From Andalucia godoyi (taxonomy: Eukaryota > Discoba > Jakobea > Jakobida > Andaluciidae), in NCBI GenBank assembly GCA_009859145.1, contig VRVR01000031.1, forward strand, positions 276,983 through 303,515: a stretch of 26,533 nucleotides of DNA, in the 5' to 3' direction. The translations under genes and the position numbers were made by a program. Below, piece after piece: positions 19,001 to 26,533 of this stretch. The first letter of the stretch is position 1; every line of letters begins with the position of its first letter. Under the pieces are notes generated by a model that did no database searches, was not told the origin of the DNA, and worked only from the letters and a program-made list of their open reading frames with translations.

Positions 19001-19947
19001 TCTACGCAGTCACTGCTGGACATGTTCTTCTCCCTTTGGATCGAATATTGGGGCTATCGTCTGCCGTTTCTCGTGTGTTTTCGGTGATGAGAAATGTGAA
19101 TTCATCTACGCCAACACGAGAAGCCAAAGCCGAGTCTTCAAAAGTGCTTATTGCGCAGTGTTGCATCTCTCTTTCCGACGCATTTCATTTCTGCCTGACC
19201 GATCAAAAGGTTCATCTGTATGGCGTGGAACACACTGTCGAAGTGCAAGCATCGTCGGTGAAATCTCATAAGTTGATCCACGACTTTGCATTCATCCCTA
19301 TCCCGATGGAGTATCACGATTTCATCCAGCCGTTTGTGTTCCAAATTCGTGACGTTGAATCCCAAGAAACGGTTTCTGAACCTTATTGGCCATCTGAAAC
19401 TGCTGCAGAGTTGCTGCAACGGGGCTTGCGGTACTTGCAAGAGGATCGCGGATGCAAAGTAGTTTGCTGCAAAAAAGGAATTACGACAGGGACGACTCTT
19501 GCCGTTCTGCAAGTCATCAGCGCAGATGATATCGATCATCCACCGGGCCTGGAATTGTATCCTTTTGTTTCGCCTCCTTGCAAGGCTTGTCGCAAACGTG
19601 AGGATAAGACCAAGGGATATATACCCGCTCCGGGCGACTCGGGTGCGGTGTGGGTTATCGACCGCGTGTTGGATGCGAATTTTCGAAAGAACACCGAGTA
19701 CACGGATTTGCTGCGAGGCGTGATTGTGGGTCTTCATTCGCTTGGTATGGAGGATAAGTTCGTCCAATCTGCCCAAGACGTGCTGGCCTATGCATATCCC
19801 GTGTGGACCATGATCGGAGAAGTCCTTCGCATGCAGAAGCTTTTTGGTGGCCTTACTCAGCCTCGAGAGCTGTGGCCAAAGGGAAACACGGATCCAAACC
19901 TACTGTCGCCACGATCGGCAACAGAAGCTGCCGACGATCCATTCTAA
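16057..19947 (+). CDS. Dynamin-like GTPase fused to a C-terminal trypsin-like serine protease
   Basis: A single 1296-residue frame. The N-terminal GTPase has a P-loop GITNAGKS (67-74), then LLNALFGEPKLLP and a Thr-Thr switch I (SATTHVPV), and a G3 motif DMPGTGD (D297), all typical of the dynamin/Mx-like superfamily. G4 is degenerate (VVVKVLE). Residues about 430-870 are mainly helical, as in a stalk. The C-terminus is a chymotrypsin-fold protease with a visible triad: TAGHV (H989), HDFAFIP (D1076) and PGDSGAVW (S1195). A CKACRKRE motif precedes the Ser loop. Dynamin-like proteins oligomerise on membranes or pathogens with GTP hydrolysis, so the fusion suggests a protease switched by GTPase assembly; that is inference. 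No signal peptide or membrane span is seen, so it is probably cytosolic. The gene is unbroken, in contrast to several neighbours. Its 3' end is only 56 nt from that of the convergent deaminase-like gene. Confidence 0.88.
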   Translation: MSDPAMLSPASAASDTFSRLLSLSKLLPQILACTRHDEVVTNSLRRDVLIPLDNLLNGQSAGVAFFGITNAGKSFLLNALFGEPKLLPISDDRSATTHVPVALFRQEILDSQGKVSEKYFLELDFFSVDQVMKDLLLAARVVLTKELNEYVKKQIRGSAYSETSAWKSWGESDFQDADGKPILNFHVDADYLRGLLRRLLGNSWQDVVFGSLCDDDCEVPTFPQLQRQVDVFQHQRAYKYRDGLAIESVTAVLAELVRGENSEYSRNVPIEALFLQKITVRGRFDRALVPHGMCLIDMPGTGDKHFLGHYAIANVLRTVHRAAFVMKYSQSSDDVHISSLVEFLRRPDRSDLLANLVVVKVLERSEVPDNDIDPVEQNFRAEFCRRLGVQLDESLFCTVNALFHLVDKELVSEGGAITKSVLARVRRLLEENDDHIRGVAGMVPLMSALNSSFNPRLREILEYCERAVTKLQSLMRVFKKLDSKKDVKFRASLMELQNSARARLCAKLENLFVSHCEHIFSTILKYDPSSETSIQKTWTAIFAMPGFMEMLFRGTSDQLSSLVENVVLNYKEFSREGFTSLQTWLSSQFRERVVFSPNFDDEITSDAYLGMSLHVAQVIDDVIVTARQSVQQRFKSDPQADRPETRLIRVQRFMDALFRPPSIPFSRILQDQIEDPFTDPSFRVLFSLESVVPDLNNLAEVLSKLLDFKEPLVEWEASLKRAMQRIKPGCLVLDSDWEKCHRFGRSILAFRGPSHKKVYSSYVLLRHLLKLDLGFEQYRSYFLPAEELRRIPSISATDEDYILRERMLGLEKENSGVVPSDRLLVAHDGSSLTVRPSSLITNVSYLEDFLIEHGHYFKVGNADILVRSFDFNKDGTLCLQCLTPFIAKESGVALLNSMCVSFKELYGIELMSYSKTGRFGINIPVVSAKFVPQAVHSADNSREIGGSIVNHFPHCVRIDANSGADIASVGGFVSLGEEQNDIYAVTAGHVLLPLDRILGLSSAVSRVFSVMRNVNSSTPTREAKAESSKVLIAQCCISLSDAFHFCLTDQKVHLYGVEHTVEVQASSVKSHKLIHDFAFIPIPMEYHDFIQPFVFQIRDVESQETVSEPYWPSETAAELLQRGLRYLQEDRGCKVVCCKKGITTGTTLAVLQVISADDIDHPPGLELYPFVSPPCKACRKREDKTKGYIPAPGDSGAVWVIDRVLDANFRKNTEYTDLLRGVIVGLHSLGMEDKFVQSAQDVLAYAYPVWTMIGEVLRMQKLFGGLTQPRELWPKGNTDPNLLSPRSATEAADDPF

Positions 19948-20003
19948 GCTTTGTAATCTACACTGTTTTTATTCAGCAATCGCAGAATAGGGGGAAACCC
20001 GGG

Positions 20004-21404
20004 TTAAATCCCAAAGCGCGAGGCCGAGGCAGTCTCGAGCATTTCGATGAGTGCGCTGTTGGAAATGAGACTGTTATGATCGTCTTGACTCCCATTCGCT
20101 TTTCGGGAAAACAGGATGGTTGCGTACTCGGCGGATACGGACACGTAGAACAAATACTCGACGGGGACGATTCCGTCGTCATCGGTGGCGAGCAGACAAC
20201 GAGGTTGCGGCAACGTCGGAGAAGCGTGAAACAGCGGTTTGCGCAGCTCCGGGTCCGATTGTACCAGAAACAGGTTGCTGGAAGCACAAAGTTCGAGCGG
20301 GACTTTGTGTTTCGTCATCTTGCGCAGTGCCTTCGTGATGATGGTCGAGTGGCGACGCAGCGATTCATCTTCATCTGGGATGTTCAAAAAGTGGCGAAAT
20401 GCAACACCGTGGCTGATTCGGAGAGGCGGCGGTTTGGATTCAGGCAGAGACTTTTCGGACTCACTGTCTTTCACGGCTTTGAGGATGTTCAGAATGACGT
20501 TGGCAGAGATGGTCATATGGGCAAGCAACTGCGGCGTCACAAAATCCTCGTCACACTCGCCGCAGTGAAATCGGAAGCCAAAGTGTCCTTGTCGAAGCGC
20601 GCGTTCGTTGAGCAGAAACGTGACGAAGTCTGGAAGATCGAATGGGCAAAACGGATGCTGCCACTCGTCGCCGACATAGTCCAACCCCACACAGAAGTTG
20701 TGCAGCAGCTTCTCGCGCAAGTCAAGGTCTTCCACGTCGGTGTTCCGAGAAAGATTAAAAGCACGGCGGATGCCCTCCAACATTACAACGGGTTCGGATT
20801 GAAACATTGCTTGATGATTCGCGTTCTGAGGCGACAACCTGTCTTTGACGGTCGTTACCCAGTCACCAATATCTTCCGATGTTTGATTTCCCGCTGGATA
20901 CGTTGGAATTCCAAGGTCGTTCATGACTTGCGGAGTCAATCGTTTTGCATCCTTGAATTTTCGTTGCAATGCTGCCAGATAGCGCAGTCGAACACGACTA
21001 TCTGGAGGACGAAAGGTAAGATGCTTCATCAACCAGGGGCGCGTCACCAGGTCTTTGGCGCCAACAGACAACTCGGCGTATCCCACTCCGGATGTTTGGT
21101 ACCGATCGCATATCCAGGTAATCAGTTCGCGCAAGATCTTTGGATGCTGGGAGTACATGTCGTCTTTCAGACAGAACCGCCGCGGAAAGAACTCGGGCGT
21201 AAATTTACCTTTGAAGAGCTCTCTTTCGGAACGCGCAGCACTTTTTGTTTTGCATTTGCATAGTAATCGAGGAGATTGTCACCACTGGCAATAGATCCAA
21301 AGTCGATGCTCGTGCAGTTCAATTGTGGACCCTTCAAGCAGGGCGTGGTTGCTCGATCGATGAAATCGCAGGCGAACCGATGACACCTTCCTCATCATCA
21401 TCAT
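20004..21404 (-). pseudogene. Adenosine deaminase-family enzyme, 5' part frame-disrupted
   Basis: The intact part (21158-20004, 384 residues) carries the adenosine/AMP deaminase metal-dependent hydrolase pattern: HCGE (H198, E201 for HxGE), RISHG for RIGHG, LCASSN for CPxSN, and ATDDDG for the metal-binding Asp pair. These enzymes hydrolyse adenine nucleosides to inosine forms. The N-terminal metal motif HxH is not in that stretch, but ELHEH occurs upstream at 21320-21306 in the same frame, behind four tandem ATGs starting at 21404. A TGA at 21281-21279 interrupts this frame, while the similarity seems to pass through another frame (DFGSIASGDNLLDYY, about 21304-21260) and return near 21205. 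Two compensating shifts would connect them. It may be a pseudogene, an intron-containing gene or carry sequence errors. It shares a convergent end with the GTPase-protease gene and sits just downstream of the AAA+ gene. Confidence 0.6.
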
Positions 21405-21450
21405 CGTTGTTATGTTGTTGTTCCTGATACACTACTTTTTAAAACAGCAT

Positions 21451-24400
21451 CTAGGCTGGCAACATCACTTCCAAATATCCCACTACCGCGGGTCTGACAG
21501 GACAGCTTGGACTACCGCAAATCAAACAACGTATCACCGGGACCTTTGCCACTCTCTGCACGCGCGTTGCAATTTCCTTCTGCATAGCTTCCATTTCCTT
21601 CTTCACCGTTTCGAGATCTCTCTTCGTTTTCTTGGCCACTTCGCGAGCAATCTCTTCATCTGCCTCTTCCTTCATCAGTCGATTCACCGCGTCATCACGG
21701 TTCATTCCAAGATGCAAGAGTGCACTATGCAATCCATCTTGCAGCCATGACGGTGCAACCGGAGAACCATCCTCGCTCATGCGACTCTTCTCCATTTCCT
21801 CCTTGACATCCTCATCACGGGATTGCACTTGCGTGGACTTTGCGATCTCAATTTTTGGCTGCAACGAGGGATGCATAACTTGCTGTTGTTGCGCTTGTGA
21901 TAGAATGTTGGGCAGCTCTGTGCGTGCAGAAGATAAACTGCTCTTCTGTCGCTCTTGAAGAAACCGCAGCATTGGCTGCGATACATGATCCGGTTTGACA
22001 TGCGTCACATCATCGTCCTCGTCGGCAGGCACCGATACGTTGATAGTGTGCTGCTCAACTTTCTTCGCGACAGTTTCGACATCCCGGCCATTCGCCCAGT
22101 TTAGAGTGTTGATAAGATCGTGGAAAATTTCCTGCGCTTTTGCCCTTGCACCTGCATCCATCTGAAAGGAAACAGTCTGTAATTTCTTATCGAGCAGTTG
22201 GACACATTGTTGCTCTGTCAACGGTTTGAACATAATTTGCTCTGGGAATCGGCTTTTCAGTCCTGGATTTGTGTCCAACAGTTCGTCAATCTCCTTTTCA
22301 TACCCGGCAAGAATCACCACCATCTTGCTCATGTACTTCGGATCTGTTAGCATCGACAGCAGCTGCTCGAGAGCTTCAGTACCGTACAAGCTCTTGTTTG
22401 GATGCAATCCATAGGCTTCGTCAATAAAGAGAACACGACCAAGTGCACGTTCCATGACAGCTTCCGTCTTTGGTCTGGTCTGCCCGACAAAGGAGCCAAT
22501 CAAATCCCTGGGAGTAACTTCTTCCACGTCCGCGGACGACAAAAGATCAAGAGTGTAAAAGACTTCACCAATCTTTCTTGCAACAGTTGTCTTACCTGTT
22601 CCAGGAGGGCCCACAAACCTGAAATTGAGCGCTAGCTTGGAAATTGGATCAATACCTTTGTCCCTCCAGAAATCTACTGTTTGTTTCATGGAGATCATCC
22701 TTGTACGGATATCATCGCATCCTACCAACTCTCCAAGAATGGTTTCCAAAGATCGACGGGGCGCGGCGCCAGCAACAAAATCTTCTTCCAAAAGGACTTT
22801 GCTCTGATCCACAGACTCTGAAACAGTCATGTTCTTGCACCGTTTGGCACAGTTTTCTCTCGCTTTCGCAAGCAAGTTGTCCACAGCACCGCCGTTTCCG
22901 AAGTTGGCCTTGCGCTTCATCTTCTTTAGTTCCTCGATCGCCACTTGCTGAACATTTGTCGACACCAAGATATCCAGCTGGTGCACCTTGTTGTTGAAGA
23001 TCCGAAGTAACTCATCCTCGGTAAAATCTGCGAAATAGAATGCTTTTTCGAGGGGGAAACGACGTGCAAGACCCGGGTTCGATACCCGAAGAAGATGCTC
23101 CATTTCATCAGAATACCCGCAGAGAATCACACATCGGTCTTCACTGGCCGTATTCTGGACTTCGGCCACGATAGTGTCTATAACTCCGACCTTGAACGGA
23201 TCTGGAGTACTTCCTGCGATATTGCTGTTCTTGCCACCTGCGATCGGACAAAGCCCGTAGGCTTCGTCAATCACCAAAACACAACCTTCGGCCGCTTTCA
23301 GGATCGCCTTGGTCTGCTGTTCCGAAACACCCAATGCTCCACCGAGAAAATCGGCAGGTTTCTTGACGATCAAGTCGCCCTTGCTGAGAAGACCAAGACC
23401 ACAGATGATTTCTCCAAACAACTTTGCAACCGTCGTCTTCCCAGTTCCAGGACTCCCGAGAAATACTCGATTCAGAAAGAAGTCGGCCAGTTTTTCTTCC
23501 TTCTGTTCTCGAATAAAATTTCCTGCAATCTCTCTACCAATTCCACGAATTGCGTCCTTTACCTCGCCAAGCCCTTCCATTGCAAGCAATCGACGCCAAG
23601 CAGGAATGTCATCCAACACTGGGTGTCCGTCAGTCCCTACCACGTCCGACATGGTAATGAGCCATTCGTCCGGAAACTCGTTCTTCGAACGCAAGCTGAC
23701 GATTCTCCGACTCTGTCGTTGCGACATTTTCTCGATTGCATTCTCGACGGCCCTCGCATTACCAAACCCTTCACGTCCGCGAAGGTAACCAACACGACGA
23801 GAGAGAATGCGCATGATCTTTTCATCATCAAGGTGATATCTGCCATTCTGCTGCTTGGACAGATGTCCTTTGGCAATGACTAACAATTCGGAATCGTCGA
23901 AATCGGAAATATTCATAACCGTTGGAAACCGCGTCGGAAGTCCTTCGTTGAATTCCAAGAGCTTGTCCATTCGACCCTTGTACCCAGCCAGCACAACGGC
24001 CATAGTACCTCTCTTGTTTTCTACTTCTGTTAAAAGCAAATCCAAAACCTTGCCACCTTGACGATCCTGTCCAGGATTAAGTTGATACGCTTCGTCGATG
24101 AACAAAACACCTCCCTTCTCCACAGCTGCAATAACCTTTTTCAACCCATCGATTCCATCATCAACCAATCTTGCACCAGTCGTTTCTTCAAATGCCTTTC
24201 CAGGAAGAATGCCCAGTTCTGACAAGAATTCTGCGTAGATCCGAGCGATGGTCGTTTTTCCAGTACCGGGATTCCCGGTAAGAATGAGACTGCGACGTCC
24301 GATGGAAGGTTTCCCGTTCGTACTGCGAGACTTGTCAAGCAAAATTGTATCATACATATCAAGAAACTGCATCTTGATGTCTTCGACTCCAATTAACTCC

Positions 24401-24453
24401 ATCAATTTGTCAAGTGCCTTGCTCGCTGCACCTTTGATTGTCTTTGCTTCCGA
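21451..24453 (-). CDS. Triple CbbX/SpoVK-type AAA+ ATPase, likely C-terminal part of the helicase protein
   Basis: Three tandem AAA+ modules of the CbbX/SpoVK type. Module 1 has Walker A GNPGTGKT (residues 44-51, counting from codon 24405) and Walker B FIDEAYQL. Module 2 has GSPGTGKT near 318-325 and VIDEAYGL. Module 3 has GPPGTGKT near 598-605 and FIDEAYGL. Each has a downstream Arg-finger segment (PTRFP, ARRFP, KSRFP). The C-terminus contains a Glu/Lys-rich coiled coil and a CLICG...CPV cysteine pair. Such ATPases form rings that remodel protein partners. The frame is open from 24453 with no stop after the TGA (24456-24454) that ends the helicase frame; the first ATG is at 24402. In fungi and oomycetes these modules occur fused to NFX1-type helicases, so this is probably the same polypeptide, split by a stop, or else a downstream gene. 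Confidence 0.85.
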   Translation of the reverse strand, partial: SEAKTIKGAASKALDKLMELIGVEDIKMQFLDMYDTILLDKSRSTNGKPSIGRRSLILTGNPGTGKTTIARIYAEFLSELGILPGKAFEETTGARLVDDGIDGLKKVIAAVEKGGVLFIDEAYQLNPGQDRQGGKVLDLLLTEVENKRGTMAVVLAGYKGRMDKLLEFNEGLPTRFPTVMNISDFDDSELLVIAKGHLSKQQNGRYHLDDEKIMRILSRRVGYLRGREGFGNARAVENAIEKMSQRQSRRIVSLRSKNEFPDEWLITMSDVVGTDGHPVLDDIPAWRRLLAMEGLGEVKDAIRGIGREIAGNFIREQKEEKLADFFLNRVFLGSPGTGKTTVAKLFGEIICGLGLLSKGDLIVKKPADFLGGALGVSEQQTKAILKAAEGCVLVIDEAYGLCPIAGGKNSNIAGSTPDPFKVGVIDTIVAEVQNTASEDRCVILCGYSDEMEHLLRVSNPGLARRFPLEKAFYFADFTEDELLRIFNNKVHQLDILVSTNVQQVAIEELKKMKRKANFGNGGAVDNLLAKARENCAKRCKNMTVSESVDQSKVLLEEDFVAGAAPRRSLETILGELVGCDDIRTRMISMKQTVDFWRDKGIDPISKLALNFRFVGPPGTGKTTVARKIGEVFYTLDLLSSADVEEVTPRDLIGSFVGQTRPKTEAVMERALGRVLFIDEAYGLHPNKSLYGTEALEQLLSMLTDPKYMSKMVVILAGYEKEIDELLDTNPGLKSRFPEQIMFKPLTEQQCVQLLDKKLQTVSFQMDAGARAKAQEIFHDLINTLNWANGRDVETVAKKVEQHTINVSVPADEDDDVTHVKPDHVSQPMLRFLQERQKSSLSSARTELPNILSQAQQQQVMHPSLQPKIEIAKSTQVQSRDEDVKEEMEKSRMSEDGSPVAPSWLQDGLHSALLHLGMNRDDAVNRLMKEEADEEIAREVAKKTKRDLETVKKEMEAMQKEIATRVQRVAKVPVIRCLICGSPSCPVRPAVVGYLEVMLPA

Positions 24454-26337
24454 TCACCTGGCGAATGCGCTGCTTACTGCACGATCTGACGGACGTGAAG
24501 TGTCAGTAGATGGACTGAATTTCTGCTTTGCTACCGTCAAGACTTCATCACACAAATTCTTGAACAAATCCATCACCGACGAGGGAAGTCCGGTGATGTG
24601 GTCCAAGAATGGTCCTGACGTTTCCGTCAAAAGCTTTTTGGCAGCCAGTGCACACACAGCACCTCGTAGGATGCACTCATTGTCATCAAACCGCTGCAAA
24701 AGGACGGCACTGGACACAAGATCTAAAATTCCAGAGATTTTATCGCACGAAGCAATAATCTCTTTTCTTTCGTTCAAATTGTTTGGCAAGCTGTCGTCAT
24801 TGAGTTTTGACCGACACAGCATCAAAAACAACTGCAGATCTGGTGCGGTTGCTCGACTCATCTTTCCGGCTCTACTAAAGGCAGCCCTCCATTCGTTTTG
24901 AGCGCATTTTTCAAGCACGGTCTTCATTGTGGGCGAAAGTGCAACTTGTGCAAATGCAGGACATTCGCGGAATTCTGTAAATTTCCAGTCGGTCACAAAC
25001 GACAAAATCGCGTTGTCCTTGGGCAAACCACAACCGGCTACTACGAAAGAAAGGAAATCTGTGGTATCATTATCGATGCGAACATTGGTAGACATCTGCA
25101 TGCCTTCGGAGGCAGGCCTGTCACTCGATCGTTGTGGGGCACCGCTCTGCCTATGTTGTTGCGAAGTAGCCATTGTAACACGCCCTTTTCCTGTATCTTG
25201 TGCACAGGGTGTTTTCTCTTTGTTGCGAGAAGCAGCAGAGCGAGCTTGAAGCTTCCGCTGTTCGGCCTTTTCCTTCATTTGTTTGACCTCTTCATCGGTC
25301 TGAGCAGGAAGCTGCTCCTTCGCCACTTTCAAATTGTGTTCTTGAATCTCTGTTTCAAGCCGTAGTCGCTCTGCCTGAAGCTTCCTACGCTCCGAAATCT
25401 GAACATTCTCAATGTCAGCAATCACTTTTTGCAGCTTTGCTTCTCGTTCCGCTTGTTGCACTCTATATGCTGCCTCTTCAACGTCACGCTTGCGCTGTTC
25501 TTCCGCTTCCGCTTTCTTCCGCTTTTCTTCCGCCGCCTGGAGCTTCTCGCAAATCTTGCATATTGAAGGACGTCCTACGTGACACTTGAAATGCAAAGGA
25601 TGACCCTTTTCACAGGTTGACCGCACATCGGAAGTGCACCGCACACTTTCATGTCCTTCAAGTCGATGACACTTGCGTCCACACTTGTGGCCACAAGTCT
25701 CAAACACATATGTGCACGACGACAAACACCCTCCATCAGGAGCGGATTTCTTGAAATCGTCCACCGTTGCCAAGTAGTTTAGCTGGGCCGGGTGCCTATC
25801 GCACCTTACAGGAAGACCGCTCACAACGGACCGACGCGTGTCGTCCGACAGAAAATAGTTAATCTTCTTCCACAATTCTGCGCCTTTCCGATTAGACGCA
25901 TTTGTCAAGGTTTCCATGTCGCCAAACAAAATCATCCCCAAACGAGCACGTGAAAGAAGTACATTCACCCGCTCAGGTTCTGCGAGAAATCCGATGGAGC
26001 GTGAGACATTACTGCGGACCAGAGATGCAACGACAATGTCGGCTTCTTCGCCCTGATAGTTGTCAACGGTTGCAACATAGATTTTTGGTCGTTTGTTGGA
26101 GGCTTTGCCGCTTTGATCTACGTTTTCGCCGGCGCGGATCAAATCCTCAGTATCCAAATCGTTAATGGTGACGTCAAATTCCGCTCGTAGAGCTGCACGA
26201 ATCAGTTGCAGTTGCCCTAAATACGGCGTAAGGATAACAAGTTGGTCGTCCTTGTACTCTTGTTGCAGCAGGTACTTGCAGGTCGCAACAACCATGCCAA
26301 CTTCATAATGATTTGTCTTAGAACATCCTGCATCTTC
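24454..26337 (-). CDS. ZNFX1-like SF1 helicase, C-terminal fragment truncated at the telomere
   Basis: The product resembles the second RecA domain of UPF1/ZNFX1-type superfamily 1 helicases: LTPYLGQL, then motif V (TVDNYQGEEADIV) and motif VI (RVNVLLSRAR). NFX1-type zinc fingers follow (CGHKCGRKCH and further Cys/His up to CKICEKL), then a long Glu/Lys/Arg coiled coil and a helical region. Walker A, Walker B and the whole first RecA domain are absent because similarity stops where the telomere begins: SKTNHYEVG, homologous to the pre-motif region of the family, is encoded by the last unique bases. An in-frame TGA (26340-26338) lies exactly at the junction. ZNFX1 is an RNA-binding helicase with antiviral and small-RNA roles in animals. 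As it stands the fragment cannot be an active helicase. It ends in TGA with the AAA+ frame continuing in register. Confidence 0.85.
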   Translation of the reverse strand, partial: EDAGCSKTNHYEVGMVVATCKYLLQQEYKDDQLVILTPYLGQLQLIRAALRAEFDVTINDLDTEDLIRAGENVDQSGKASNKRPKIYVATVDNYQGEEADIVVASLVRSNVSRSIGFLAEPERVNVLLSRARLGMILFGDMETLTNASNRKGAELWKKINYFLSDDTRRSVVSGLPVRCDRHPAQLNYLATVDDFKKSAPDGGCLSSCTYVFETCGHKCGRKCHRLEGHESVRCTSDVRSTCEKGHPLHFKCHVGRPSICKICEKLQAAEEKRKKAEAEEQRKRDVEEAAYRVQQAEREAKLQKVIADIENVQISERRKLQAERLRLETEIQEHNLKVAKEQLPAQTDEEVKQMKEKAEQRKLQARSAASRNKEKTPCAQDTGKGRVTMATSQQHRQSGAPQRSSDRPASEGMQMSTNVRIDNDTTDFLSFVVAGCGLPKDNAILSFVTDWKFTEFRECPAFAQVALSPTMKTVLEKCAQNEWRAAFSRAGKMSRATAPDLQLFLMLCRSKLNDDSLPNNLNERKEIIASCDKISGILDLVSSAVLLQRFDDNECILRGAVCALAAKKLLTETSGPFLDHITGLPSSVMDLFKNLCDEVLTVAKQKFSPSTDTSRPSDRAVSSAFAR

Positions 26338-26340
26338 TCA

Positions 26341-26533
26341 GGGTTAGGGTTTAGGGTTAGGGTTTAGGGTTAGGGTTTAGGGTTTAGGGTTTAGGGTTAG
26401 GGTTAGGGTTAGGGTTAGGGTTAGGGTTAGGGTTAGGGTTAGGGTTAGGGTTAGGGTTAGGGTTAGGGTTAGGGTTAGGGTTAGGGTTAGGGTTAGGGTT
26501 AGGGTTAGGGTTAGGGTTAGGGTTAGGGTTGGG
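26341..26533 (+). repeat. Telomere tract of TTAGGG with TTTAGGG variants
   Basis: The G-rich strand reads toward the right end, as expected at a right chromosome terminus. The proximal part (about 26341-26400) mixes TTAGGG units with five TTTAGGG units; from there on the tract is almost pure TTAGGG to the end. Unique sequence ends abruptly at 26340 inside the helicase gene, with no subtelomeric repeat between. Confidence 0.98.

Noticed and set aside
19803-21263. Long + strand open frame (486 codons) opposite the deaminase-like gene
   Set aside because: It is longer than the minus frame but has no domain or topology. The minus frame carries HCGE, RISHG and TDDD in the right order.
7914-24456. 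Stop-codon reassignment to explain in-frame stops (TAG at 7914, TAA at 11868, TGA at 24454)
   Set aside because: All three different stops occur in frame, and all three also end long intact genes here (TAA 19947, TGA 13364, TAG 21451), so no single reassignment fits.
1-26533. CRISPR arrays, tRNA or rRNA genes, transposon or viral genes
   Set aside because: No spaced repeat array, cloverleaf, transposase, reverse transcriptase, integrase or viral structural motif was seen on either strand; the only tandem repeat array is the telomere.

Overview
This is the right end of a linear eukaryotic chromosome. The last 193 bases are a telomere tract of TTAGGG units mixed with TTTAGGG units, and the ten or so genes to its left lie in a compact subtelomere. 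Eukaryotic features include protein families seen only or mainly in eukaryotes (Roc-COR GTPase, IRE1/RNase L-type kinase-RNase, ZNFX1/NFX1-type helicase, GCC2/GCC3 repeats), a probable 75-nt spliceosomal intron, and no operon or Shine-Dalgarno layout. All three stop codons end long genes, so the code looks standard. I read it as a unicellular eukaryote or early-branching fungal or protist lineage, but I cannot name the species.

Layout, left to right: a type I membrane protein (134-1651, +); a nucleoside-phosphorylase-like enzyme (3169-1931, -) head to head with a Roc-COR GTPase gene (3568-7340, +); a decayed GCC2/GCC3-repeat fragment (about 7640-8150, +) antisense to the 3' end of a small membrane-protein ORF (8705-7848, -); two tail-to-tail paralogous multi-pass membrane genes, the second broken by one stop (9117-10520 + and 12392-10977 -); a kinase plus KEN-RNase gene (15577-13364, -) head to head with a dynamin-like GTPase fused to a trypsin-like protease (16057-19947, +); an adenosine-deaminase-family gene with a damaged 5' end (21404-20004, -); a triple CbbX-type AAA+ ATPase (24453-21451, -); and the C-terminal half of a ZNFX1-like helicase (26337-24454, -) cut off by the telomere.

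The most notable signal is a helical segment of about 95 residues shared by the N-terminus of the phosphorylase-like enzyme and the C-terminus of the divergently transcribed Roc-COR protein. This suggests a sensor/effector pair joined by a homotypic adaptor domain. The other neighbours (kinase-RNase, GTPase-protease fusion, deaminase, ZNFX1-AAA) belong to families with precedents in cell-autonomous immunity or stress signalling, so the region may be a subtelomeric defence-type island. That reading is inference from domain content.

Several genes carry single in-frame stops or one-base shifts, many at homopolymers. These fit either subtelomeric decay or consensus errors in the assembly, and each is noted where it occurs.
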